Source: Nymphaea colorata
Lineage: Eukaryota > Streptophyta > Magnoliopsida > Nymphaeales > Nymphaeaceae
Reading direction: 5' to 3'
Assembly: GCF_008831285.2 (NCBI RefSeq)
Contig: NC_045147.1
Span: 9,518,334 to 9,582,333 of the forward strand
DNA length: 64,000 nt
The notes under the pieces were generated by a model. The model made no database searches. It was not told where the DNA came from and saw nothing but the letters and a program-made list of their open reading frames with translations. Positions 31,091 through 41,639 of the stretch are shown here, piece after piece (the stretch's first letter is position 1; the number at the start of each line of letters is the position of its first letter). The translations under genes and the position numbers were made by a program.

Positions 31091-32795
31091 TGGTGAAGCT
31101 AAAGAGCAGAGGAGACTGATCACACGTGGGACAAAGGAGGATCCCATGTCTCACAATGAACGGTCTGCCTTCGTTAGCCGTGTCTCTGTGGGAACTACCT
31201 GTTCTTCCCGTAAATGTACTCACTGCAAGAAACTTGGTCATACTGTGGACTTTTGTTGGGACCTGCATCCAGAGAAGAAGAATAGTAGGGGGCGGCCTTT
31301 TAGTGGGAAGAAGCCTATGTCGAATGCAACGAATTCTAGTGATGGTAAAGTTTCTATTTCTGCAGAACAGATTCGTGAGTTACGCACATATTTGAGCCAG
31401 ATTGATGTTGGTCAGGCAGACACGTCAGATGAGGAGAAGGTCAATCAGGCACTGGCTGTTTCAGGTGAACAAGGTACTTCTTGCAAGGGAGAGTGGATTG
31501 TGGATAGCGGTGCCACTCATCACATGACTGGCAACCCCAAACTCTTTCATGACTACAAGCCATCATCGGGGAAGGAACGTGTGTCCCTTGCCGATGGCTC
31601 CTTTACCTCTGTGGCAGAGAAAGGGAGTCTCTCTTTGTTGAACAATTTTTTAGTGCATGGTGCATTGCATGTTCCCCATCTTCCCTTAAATCTTTTATCT
31701 GTGAGCAAGATTACCAAGGAACTCAACTGTGAACTTATATTTTCTGAAAAACGTTGTGTTTTGCAGGACTTGGTGACAGGGAAGAAGATTGGAATTGGTT
31801 TGGTGTCTGATGGGTTATATCGGCTTCCTATACACGTTGTCACAGCCCTTATGTCAGCAGTCAGCAGGACAGAGAAGAAAAAGGAAGAGTGTCGTTAAGT
31901 GTTTTTATATTGGCATGAACGCCTTGGTCATCTCCCTTTTGGGATTTTGAAACAATTGTTCCCTGAATTATGTTCCAGTTTAAACATTTCCATGTTATCT
32001 TGTGATGTGTGTTAGTTTGCGAAGCATGTTAGAGCTTCGTATCCAATTTCAAATAGTCGTGCTAATAAAGCTTTCTCCTTGATTCATTCTGATGTGTGGG
32101 GGTCTTCATGCATTAATTCTCGTGGTGGTTTTCAGTACTTTATGACTTTCATAGATGACTATTCCAGATGTACTTTTGTTTATCTGTTGAAAGGTCGTAG
32201 CGAAGTGCCTCATATTATAGAAACCTTCATCCTCCTAGTGGAAAACCAGTATGGTGAGTCTGTCAAGACATTCCGGTCGAATAATGCTCGTGAGTATATG
32301 TGTCTCACTGTCAAGGAATTCCTTCAAAAGAGGGGGATTTTTCATGAGACATCTTGTAGTTATACTCCTTCTCAAAATGGAGTTGCTGAGAGAAAAAACC
32401 GTCAATTACTAAATGCCACCAGAGCTTTACTGTTTCAAAGGAATCTTCCAAAATATTATTGGGGAGATGTAGTCATTACTAGTGCCTATTTGATTAATCG
32501 CATGCCTAGTAGAGTGATAGAGATTGAAGGGCCTATGAGGATGTATTGTGACAACAAGTCTGCTATTAACTTGGCTAACAATCCAGTACTCCATGATCGA
32601 ACAAAGCATGTTGAGATTGACCGTCACTTCATCAGAGAAAGAATTGATGACAGGGAGTTAACATTGCCATACATGAAGTCTGAAGACCAAACTGCTGATA
32701 TTCTAACTAAAGCTTTACATGTAACTCCATTTGAGAGAAATGTATCCAAGTTGGGCATGTTTGATATGTATGCCCAACTTGAGGGAGAGTGTTGA
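31091..32795 (+). pseudogene. Element E gag C-terminus, protease, integrase and RNase H tail
   Basis: The frame of D's RT runs on without a stop into the end of a second Gag (zinc knuckle CTHCKKLGHTVDFC) and protease (IVDSGATHHMTG), to TAA after EECR at 31896-31898. Integrase follows in other frames, with TAG at 32013-32015 after CDVC, then an open stretch from 32079 (SDVWGS, VAERKNRQ, YYWGD) to INRMPSRV near 32515. It then joins directly to an RNase H C-terminal segment (RMYCDNKSAI, ADILTKAL). The whole RT and most of RNase H are deleted. The stop TGA at 32793-32795 lies inside the 3' LTR, as in B and C. Confidence 0.9.
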
Positions 32796-33018
32796 CGGAT
32801 CTTGGTGTATGGGTCCGGCTCTGGACCCGATCCATTATGTCCTTGTTTGGGCATACTTATACCATTGTAAACCCTAATCTTGGAGGTTAATGAAGAATTA
32901 AGAGAGAGAGTGTCTGGCTGCTAGTGGGCACCGACCTCCTCACCCGTGGTTTTTTCTCCCTCTTGTTGAGGGTTTTCCACGTTACATCAGTTGTTCTTTA
33001 CGCTTTTACTTTTCAACA
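32790..33018 (+). repeat. 3' LTR of element E (about 229 bp)
   Basis: It starts TGTTGACGG after GAGGGAGAG and ends TTTTCAACA. It is not alignable overall with the D LTR, but it shares the GGGTCC/GGACCC palindrome near the start (32811-32828) and a CGTGG..CCCTC/GAGGG..CCACG stem (32945-32981). Confidence 0.82.
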
Positions 33019-33366
33019 ATAACAATAGGTTGAGTTCTCGGAGTAAGTTCAATAGCAAATTCAACTTTATGATCAGGCGGCAATCCAAGTAATTCTTCTA
33101 AAAATATATCTGAAAACTCACATACAATGGGGATACCTTCCATTCTATGCTTAGGGATCTACATATCAATCATTGATGCCAAAAAGGCCTGACACCCCTT
33201 GATCAACATTTTACGGGCAACATGACGAAATAAGAGACGTAGGCAAAATTTTTGTGTTCCCCTTGAAATATAGTTTCAACATCATCTGTAACATGAAATA
33301 TGACTTCTTTTCTGTTATAACCCACCATAGCATGATATGCGGCTAAACAATCCATACTTAAAATCA
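33019..33366 (-). pseudogene. Ty3/gypsy pol, end of protease and start of RT
   Basis: On the minus strand it encodes FEVILSMDCLAAYHAM and, further on, [20 protein letters not shown] followed by ELTPRTQP, the typical start of gypsy reverse transcriptase. A stop follows the VKC segment. The piece ends at the E LTR, and RT proper is missing. Confidence 0.85.
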
Positions 33367-33374
33367 CTTCAAAT

Positions 33375-35552
33375 CTTAGTTGTCAAGGCGGCCAGGCGCT
33401 GCCTGGAGCGCTTGGCGCCTAGGCACGCGTAGCCTAAAAAGGCGTCCAAATGTTGTTGCAATTTTTCTTAGTTATTTTTAATTCTAAAATGTTGGCTTTA
33501 TGTTTTATGTGTTAAATTAGCATGTTGCCATGTTAGGATTAGTCAAAATCAACTTATAAATCAACAAAATAAAATGTTCAATGCATTGAATTTAAACCAG
33601 ATGATAAACTTCTCATTGTAGAACTGAAACTGGCCTCTAAACAATATACATGAAATAGAAAATACCCAAAATAATACCTACTTTGAAATTTGTGCTCTCT
33701 AAACTGGACCTATGGTGGATGGCAACTGAATGTGAACAAATTTGGAAGACTATAAAAGATGCCTACACGACTTGACTTAAGCTGTCTAACTATGTCACAT
33801 GAATGTGGGTTGCAGGCGCAGGTGCCGGAGCGGTGCATCCCAAAAAATTTAGGTGCGGCGAGGGTATTTAATTATTATTATTATTAATTTATTTTTTATA
33901 TATATATGTGTATATATATAACAGCATAAACATGTATATATTATTATTAGATTTAGTTATTAATGTATATAATATGCTTGCACAATTGTATTGCATAGGA
34001 AAATATCAGAACAACATATATTATATATAATATATTATATATAGTAATTTAGTAATATGACATGCTAACAGTCTAACATAGAGCACAAAAAAAATTGATA
34101 GAATCATAGAAGCAGAAATTGAAAATTTGAAATTAAAACTTTAAAAGAACAACAATAACCACAGCTGGTCGGCTGCATAATACATACATAAAAAAACTTA
34201 TATTATATATTATAAGTTTATAACATGACAATATATCACTATCAGTTGCAAAGTATATATGCATGGCTGCATATGTATATGGTTGACAAGATATATTTGT
34301 TAGTTGAACTTTGAAACTTTTATAGTAGATTCAAGAACAACTTAACAAGCATCTAAAATAAAATGCTAAAATGTTTACAGCAATAATAGCAGTTGCAGTC
34401 CAGCACTCAGCAGTGTATACCACGGTCCACAGAACAACAGATGTACAGAACATTAGAAGTTGAAAAGCATATACTATTTAGGCATAACGGCTGTAGACCA
34501 CGATGGCATGAAATGAAAGTATCAAACAGCAGTAAAATTGACTTAAAAGAGATGCAATGAAAGACAAACACACAAGCCACAGCAAGAAAACGAACAGATG
34601 GAGCGATTTCTCATGTTGGATCTTGGCATATGGTTGGGTTATGGTGGCTTCAGAGTCTTCAGCTTCAATTTGTTTGTTTTATGACGGATTTGGGTGGAGA
34701 CACAGCGGCTCACGTCGTTGTAGGAGATGGCAATGGAGAAGTCTCAGCGCACCCATCCATCCAACCTTCCCTCCCTTCCCCCCGAAAGTCTGAGAGCCAG
34801 ATCCGCCACACCCCTAAAAAAGAGGTGAAATACCGCCTCAGTAGCACTCTAGACCGTCATTCCAGGAAAGGATAGCACCAATGCCTCCCATGACCTCGTC
34901 ATTGGATGGTAGCTGAATCAATGCCTCTCGTCGCCGGAAAAAGGTTGAAGACTACTGCTGCTTGTGGAAGATTGCCCACCGGTCACTAGAAAAACGTGAA
35001 GATCTCCAGGAGGAGGAGCACGCTGCACGACGTGCATCCGACTCGCATTGACTGGGCTCGGGTGAAAGTCAGAGCCGCACCCGTGTCCGCACCCACACCC
35101 TAGTCGTGTCGATTCAGGTGCGGCAGTAAAATAGAAGCGTCTGTGTGACTTAGATGTCTAATGCATAAATTAGCATAACTCAAGTCACACCTACAATCCT
35201 AACTCAATCAATTCAGGTAAAAGATAGACCTTGCAAGCAATCTAATTTCTGCACAAACTGTAATTTTCTGAGATATTTATAGCAAAAAATCTTTGTTTTA
35301 ACATAAATTTGCAACCACTGGGTCAAATCAGACTCCCTGCAATAAAATTAAGCTAAACTCAAGGGATAACATATCCTGGGAAGCAAAACAAATCAAGTAT
35401 CAGAGGCTAAAGTCACTCAAACGTTCAACTCGACTAGGCGTGCCTAGGCACCAAACGCACACCCCACGCCTAAGTGATGGACTAGGCGTGGGACGTGGAG
35501 TGACAACTAGTCCAAGCCAAGGTGTCGCCCAAGTGACGCCTTAACAACTAAG
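33375..35552. mobile_element. Non-autonomous hAT-like DNA transposon, 2178 bp
   Basis: Terminal inverted repeats are CTTAGTTGTCAAGGCG (33375-33390) and its inverse with one mismatch (35537-35552). The flanking 8-bp direct repeats are CTTCAAAT (33367-33374) and CTTTAAAT (35553-35560). Removing the element and one repeat rejoins the gypsy protease motif across the site, which confirms the borders. Subterminal regions share GCCTAGGCACGC-type blocks. The interior is AT-rich, and its short ORFs resemble no transposase. A second weak inverted pair (GTGGGTTGCAGGCGCAGGTG near 33806 and its rough inverse near 35075) hints at a nested element. Confidence 0.85.
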
Positions 35553-35560
35553 CTTTAAAT

Positions 35561-35810
35561 ACTTAAATTTGCATAGGTATTATTAGGTCAACCATTATCT
35601 GAAATGCACCTCATGAAATAGTACAAGTATGATATACCATTTTGACATCTACAACATCCCCCAATAGTGTGATTACTGCCAAATGTGGATGCAAAACAGA
35701 AAACACTATATTCTTATTTAAGGATGTGGCAGCATTAAATGATATAAAAGAATAGTTTGATCTAGAATCAATGAGCACATATACCTCCACACCAAAAAGA
35801 AACATTTAGC
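35561..35810 (-). pseudogene. Ty3/gypsy protease fragment
   Basis: The minus strand encodes FGVEVYVLIDSRSNYSFIS, the gypsy aspartic protease active-site region with DSR in place of the usual DSG, and then a degraded stretch with a stop before the hAT-like insertion. Gag and the 5' LTR expected further right are absent. Confidence 0.8.
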
Positions 35811-35944
35811 TGAAATTATGTTGAGAGCTGCCACAGCTTCTTCAAGTAACATAGTGAATCTTCGACAATTATTTTTAAAATTTCCTCTTAGATTAGAGTG
35901 TGAATCTCTTCCTTGTCAATTTGTAATAGACAATCACTTTTTTA
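35811..35944. other. Junction region between gypsy protease and plus-strand LTR
   Basis: About 130 bp that I cannot assign. It contains TTCCTCTTAGATTAGA (35882-35897), a near copy of 24425-24440. A gypsy rearrangement breakpoint must lie here. Confidence 0.5.
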
Positions 35945-37179
35945 TCAGTTTTAGCATGGGATTCATAATGGAAGTGATATTTCTTGTCTATAAAGGGCCA
36001 GATGGGTCATACGATTGAATTTTGAAGGTTGTTTTTATGAGTTCAGGTATTGATGGCTAAGGAAGAAGTTTTGAGTAAAGAATGTTGGGAAAAGAGAGAA
36101 ATTTCAGTTATGTTTTAGTTTCAGATGGGGCTGAAGGTGCACGGCTCCTTTTTTTATTTTAATTAGAGTTAATTTCAAAATAAAATGGGGGCTTTAATAA
36201 TGTGGTATGAGTTAGATTAAAAGAAAAAAGTAAAGTTGGAGAAGACTTGGCAGCAGGTTGAGGGATTCATTGTTGGTTACGTAGCTGGACATAAGAAAGG
36301 TTGAGGTACCCAATTGAGGTAATAACTGAGTATGTTATCTAATTTGTATTAGATGGGTTGGAACGTGAAACCGCACTCAAGGACATGCCTGGAGAGCATA
36401 CTGAATAGTGTTTTATCGTCTGGTGAGCAGATTTTAGTATAATTTCTTTAAAGCATAAACTCTTGCTTGTTTAGATGAAATTAGCATTGATGGTTACATT
36501 CTAATATACAACAGATTGTTAACATAGCAATTTTTAATGTCTGGTTATAAGATATTTAGTTATTTTATAAGTAGATAAATATAGAAAATGGAGCATGACT
36601 GACCGCTTGCTTAACCGTGATTTGTTGAGTTATATGCTAAACAAACTTAAATTTAGATGTTCATAGCTATTTTAAGTTGTTTAGAGCATCTTTTGTGATC
36701 ACGTCATTAGATCATATATGATTGAGCCATCTGATGAAAGAATAGAATTAAGTCTACAAGCATGGTTAGAATTATGATTAAAAATATCAGATTATGTCAT
36801 ACTACAGAGATTGATTTGTTATGAAATGAGAAGACAAATTTATCAGAATTCTAATAAAACTCTGCAAGTCCCTATTGTGACTGGCTGGAAGGACTGCTCA
36901 AGGGCAGTAACCAATGTTAGCCCACAAGGGGTAAGGAGCAAGTCCACTTAAAAAAGAAATCATATTCCTTTTCCAAATTGTATATCAGTTTGAAATTCAG
37001 AAGTTATAAAAACCTCACCTCCTCATCTGTAAGAATCAGCAATCAAGTGGTTTTGGAGCACCTCTTCTCAATTGCCATTCGAGCCCTCTCCCCACTTATC
37101 TATCCTTTGCTCCTCACTTTCTCTTGGTTCTTGAAGCTTTTTTCTGTACACGAACTGGTGCATTTTTCTGGCTCATTCA
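35945..37179 (+). repeat. Plus-strand gypsy LTR, 5'-truncated (part 3)
   Basis: From about 35945 to 36758 the sequence is the inverse of 25240-24445, for example GACTTGGCAGCA followed by TTGAGGGATTCATTGTTGG. It continues with promoter-like sequence (TATAAAAACC near 37007) and CT-rich leader to CATTCA at 37179. A primer-binding-like site follows, which suggests the true LTR end is here and the full LTR is about 1.4 kb. It starts almost exactly where the fragment ending at 24058 stops. Confidence 0.65.
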
Positions 37180-37182
37180 ATT

Positions 37183-37195
37183 TGGTATCAGTGCC
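37183..37195 (+). other. Primer-binding-site-like sequence of a plus-strand gypsy element
   Basis: TGGTATCAGTGCC follows LTR-like sequence after ATT and matches initiator Met-tRNA complement except for one base (AGT for AGA). The spacing is typical of gypsy elements. Confidence 0.6.
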
Positions 37196-38358
37196 TTCAG
37201 TACGGTTGTGGACTTGTAAGTATGCTTGCTTCTTAATGAATGTTATCTTTGTTTAATTTTTTTTTTCTTTTTTGTGTTTATAGTCCATAAGCCCAAAGAG
37301 AAAATCCCTTTCCGTGTATCTCAGCACACACCTATATAATCTGTGACCATGAATCTAGAACTTGCATTTCAAACTCTAGCCGCAACCAAGGTCCATGGGT
37401 AGGAACTATGGGTTACAAAAAAGAGCTATTAGAACATGATTTGTTTATGATATTGTTCTTGTGTTTCTGAGTTCTTTAAGAGAGAGAGAGAGAGAGAGAT
37501 GGTCACAAGTTGCAAGATTCCATGAAGGAGCAAGTGCTTCAAGTATGAGACCTCAAGTGGAGAGCAAGTCTCTCTTGAGGTGATATAGCGAACTTAAGTA
37601 AGAGATTAATATGAGAAAGTTAGAAATCCAATAATAGACAATTACGTTTTAAGCTTTTTAAGCTTAAAACAATGCTAAGAGAAATGCTTGAAAGTTGTTT
37701 ATGTGGTGTTATCTCTTAAACTGTTGATGTCACGTATTTGCTTTCAATTGTTATGATCTTACAGTGTGATGCTCACTGAGTCAGTAGGACTGATTCTTTT
37801 GTACGTTTCCCTTTTTCAACTAAGCAAGATAGAATTTTTGAGCAGGCAGCTAAGCATCAGTTAGACTTAAGCCTCCGAGTTCTCAGCAGAATAGGTAGAA
37901 TTAGATCCATCTTTATTGATTATGCATTGCATATCATGTAGAGAGTACCCGTTACATGTAAATTTCCAGCTCATATTATCAGTTATAAGTTGAAAGTTTA
38001 TCCTAGTGACCGTTAGATTTTGAACTATGAAAGAAAGCTACAGCTTTCTCCTCACCACCTAGAGCAGGGGGTGACATGAACAGTCCAAGAGAAAACCTGT
38101 ACACTTGCTCCCAATTCCAACAACCAGAAAGAAGAACAAAGTTCCGTGTCATCATACCAGAAGGTTGAAGACTAGAGCTAAACCCAAGAAATGCAATACA
38201 TAGTACAGAGTCAAACATCTCTTCTTGCCATATTGGCAATCCGCCATAAAATCAGCCACCCAAAATTCAACAACCCCTAGACACTTCCCCAAATAAAAAA
38301 ATATAGATTCCAGTAAGCAAAAGCAACGAGCTAGCATCCGAACTTAATGGTTACTTAC
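37196..38358. other. Gypsy leader and/or intron 2 of the 38.4-kb gene
   Basis: I see no coding motif. On the minus strand this region would be the intron that follows exon 2 of the gene at 38359-38795. The left part may still be retroelement leader. A GA run lies at about 37481-37498. Confidence 0.4.
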
Positions 38359-38795
38359 CGGGAGGTGGCTCCTTTGACCTCCGGTTCGATCCATGTTTCC
38401 TTCCCCTCCTATCCACAGATTGCGCAGGAGTAACTTGCTCCGCCAAGCAATTCTTCAGGAATTCCGGCGGCCCTGTTACCTAACAAACAAATTTTTCGGT
38501 TTGGATATGGAAAGCAATGCAAGAAACATAGTCCTTTCATTTTCTGAAAGGGCTTCTATTGATACGAATAACGATTGCAAAGAGAAAGGGAAGAATCGTT
38601 TACGATGGAGAAGGCATCTGCCGCGGACGGCAAACGCGTCTCCGGGAGGTCGTGGGAGGTGGTGGAGGACTGGGCGTGGCTGCCGGTAGTCTCCTCTTCC
38701 CGGACTGCATCGTCGGTGTCACTGCCCGGAAGAAGGGAATCCCGATCGTCGACCTCCCCTTCCGACGAGTAGCCCTGTAACAGAGACAAGCTCAT
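38359..38795 (-). CDS. Conserved plant protein of unknown function, exons 1 and 2 only
   Basis: On the minus strand exon 1 runs 38795-38604 (64 codons, MSLSLLQGYSSEGE... to LPSAADAFSI) and ends at a donor GTAAAC. Exon 2 runs 38479-38359 after an acceptor TTTGTTAG, encodes VTGPPEFLKNCLAEQ...and a basic stretch DRRGRKHGSNRRSKE, and ends at a consensus donor GTAAGT. Phases agree (0, then 1). The acidic/Ser-rich N-terminus followed by LPSAxxxF and GPPEFL is a pattern I associate with conserved plant nuclear proteins, but I cannot name the family. Later exons should lie to the left, where only transposable elements are visible. The gene either has a very long element-filled intron or has lost its 3' part. 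Confidence 0.65.
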
Positions 38796-41012
38796 TGTAT
38801 CAGCCCTCAAGCGTAGTTGGTGGGCACGTTAACAAGCTTCGTCTTAGAAGGGTTGACAACGGAAGCCTGCTCGAGCCCAGAGGTAGGCTCCGCTGGGGTC
38901 GGATGGTCCAAGCGGCGTGGTCTGAGCTTGAATGCAATCAAATTTGAAAACTCAAAGTCATCTAACGTTTGGTAAAATTCCGCATAACGTTTGGTAAAAT
39001 TCCGCAAAAGTTGAGGGAAATATTTACTGTGTTGTGAAAGTAATTTTTTTAAGTGTTTATTTGAAAGTAAGAAAAAATACTTAGTAAAATGTAAATAGTA
39101 CTTTTCCCTTGAAACGGGGATGTCAACCCTGGAATTCCCACTGTTGGCTGCTCTTCCTTTGATAAAACCATAAAATTGCTCCCTCAATCTCCATCATATT
39201 CTCTCTTTTCCGGCTATTTGTTGTCTTCAGTCTCGCTCATATATTGCTTACTCCATCCACTTTAACATCTCGTGGCCTTGTTTCCATTTTTTTCTTTCGT
39301 TGGAGGGATTTCTCGCCTTGGTAACAGCAATTTGAAAAATTTTCTAGCGAGTTTGAGGATGTTAGAAACGAACCCAAGGTTAGTGTGGTCACCGCCCTTC
39401 TGAAAATTATCGAATATTTCCTTGGGAGGGATCTTCTGGTCTATTGCTTGAATATTTCCAATAGTCTTGTTCTGTTGTTTGCTGTCTTTATTGGCAATTA
39501 ACTAAGTCAATTTTGCACAATAATCTCACTTTAATTAACTATAATCTAGTTTGTTTTTTGTCAAGCACATAGAATGTCGTTTAGTATTTTGGTACGTAAT
39601 GAATTTTTATTTTGTAAGGGAACTTTCACACTTATGTCATGTCAAATTCAGTAGGGCATCAGGTTGTTTAGGTGATTTAACTCTATTTAAGTGTGTGCTT
39701 CTTTATGTTTATTAAAATTTAGCCTTGAGTAGGACCTTTTCTTTCATAGTGGCATTAGAATTAACATAAGTTTTTCCGGTTTTGAGTATGTTTCTTGGAT
39801 CGATTGTCACCTCCTTTTTCTTTTTAAATTTTGTCAATTAAATTAATTAGCAATTGAACTGTAAGATTGCATATACTGCTTAATGGGTTGATGGTTTAAT
39901 TTAAGAAGATAGGATTAGCTCATTTCATAAGTTACTTGTTTTAAGTCCAAATTAATTTGTGGCTTGTTCGTGGAAAAGGTGCTAAGCTAGAATGACTTTC
40001 CCTTTTATTGTGTTACTTTGTTGCATTTAAGAATAATTGCTAAATTTTAGGATTTGTTTCCTAGCCTCTAGGCAGCCTTCCTATTTCATAGGATAGATTC
40101 CTTATCGATTGGGATTATGATTTAAGATTTTTTTTTTTACGATTGTACTAGAATTTACTTAGGTTAAATTATTTTTTTCTATAGAAGTTTTAAGTTTATA
40201 AGTAACATCCTAATTTAAAGGTTAATGTTTACTAGGGTTAGTGTTCCCCACTAGTGGGGTGATATTCTCCCAGACTCAGGGATGGACCCAAAGGGGGCTG
40301 GTAGGGGCTCGGGCTCCCCTAAAAAAAATAAAAAATTTACATCTAAATTTTAGAAAATTTCACTTATCCTATATAAAATTTTTGAAAAATGATATTTTGG
40401 CCTCTGTCAAAATTTAGAAAGTTTAATTCAACCCCTCTCATGATGGTTGGGCCCCACCTAGTCATGAGCATTTATCTTAGTTTAATTTTGTTTTATCTTA
40501 AATACCAGTGATGCATGAAATGTATCATATTTTAATCATTAGATATGTGCATGGATCCATATTTTCAATGTTTAAATCCCATTTTATATTGTTTATGATA
40601 TTAGAGTGTTTCAATTTAAATTGCAAAAAACTGAGCTAAATTGAGAAAGTTATGCACGTTTCTAGGTCAATTTTGTAGGAAGATTTAGATCCAAATCCAC
40701 CCAAAGAGGCCAATATGGATTTCAGATAATGTCTAATCATAAATCCAAGCCCAAGGTCATGATCCATGGAGAAGAAACAAAAAATATTTTAGAAATGCCA
40801 ATGTAGGGACAATTTTAAGTTTTTTTAACATGCAAAGGATATTTTTTCTTTATGTTGAAGTATTATGTTGACATTCACTTTAATATATGGAAACATGACA
40901 AATATGAATTCTGGAAAGAAAAAAAAAGCACCTATACATAAGTGATCTATGCATGAATATACTTGGTTGTACAATTATTGGAGGCATGAGTCTAGGAAAT
41001 TATTCAGAGAAC
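38796..41012. other. Upstream region of the 38.4-kb gene, no further gene seen
   Basis: 38796 to about 39200 probably holds the promoter and 5' UTR of the minus-strand gene. The rest is AT-rich and without recognisable coding sequence. GGGGCTCGGGCTCCCC near 40304 is a short GC palindrome-like block followed by A-rich sequence, reminiscent of a decayed repeat. Confidence 0.4.
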
Positions 41013-41106
41013 TTGTAGGTCCTCAATCTGATGGTAAAATAGACATTCCACAAGATTATTTGTAGGTCCTCAATCTGATGGTAAAATAGACATTCCACAA
41101 GATTAT
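41013..41106. repeat. Perfect 47-bp tandem duplication
   Basis: Two identical copies beginning TTGTAGGTCCTCAATCTGAT start at 41013 and 41060 and end at 41106. Confidence 0.9.
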
Positions 41107-41639
41107 TTGTAGTCTGTTACCAACTATTTTGCTAAAGATAAGTCAAAGATATGTATATATATATATATATACACACACACATAGAGGCGTGCTAAACAAA
41201 AGTATATATATATATATCAATATGTTTTCTTGTAATGTAAAGAAAACATTACGCAGAAATATGAATATGTATTTCTTATATTAAACTACTTTCGTGTTTC
41301 AAGAAATCAGCCAAAAAAATACACAAAGGTGTGCTAAATAAAAGTAGCTATCAATTGTATTATTTTGGGTGGCAAGGCTTCACTGCCCTCACGCCTTGCA
41401 TATATGTTTATTTGTTCCAACACTTGTGACAAATTTCTATATTCATGGGCATGCCACGTACTCTTGATTGCTTCATTTGGCAATTTGGCAAGTGTTTTGT
41501 TTAACTAACCACAAACCAACTATCAACTATCATTCAGCTAACGAGAAACCAACTATCATTCAGCTGAAATAATATTTGAAGCTACCTCTAAAGTTTTGGT
41601 CATCCAAATATAAATTGGGTTTTAAAAAGTGAAAACCTG

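Larger units (their letters stand above)
26847..33018 (+). mobile_element. Chimeric copia element D/E
   Basis: The left end is a B-type LTR with primer-binding site and B-type gag-pol up to RT (26847 to about 31090). The right end is a second copia family (E) that begins mid-gag and finishes with an unrelated LTR (32790-33018). The two LTRs do not match and the flanks (CTAT | ATAAC) show no target duplication. The gypsy element on either side lacks exactly the RT and RNase H segment between the two flanks. Confidence 0.88.

Noticed and set aside
24445-36758. The inverted gypsy LTR arms as the two LTRs of one element
   Set aside because: LTRs of one element are direct repeats; the arms are inverted and the right one is followed by its own primer-binding-like site in plus orientation.
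38559-38780. Plus-strand ORFs at 38.56-38.78 kb
   Set aside because: They are antisense shadows of exon 1 of the minus-strand gene, which has splice sites and a continuing second exon.
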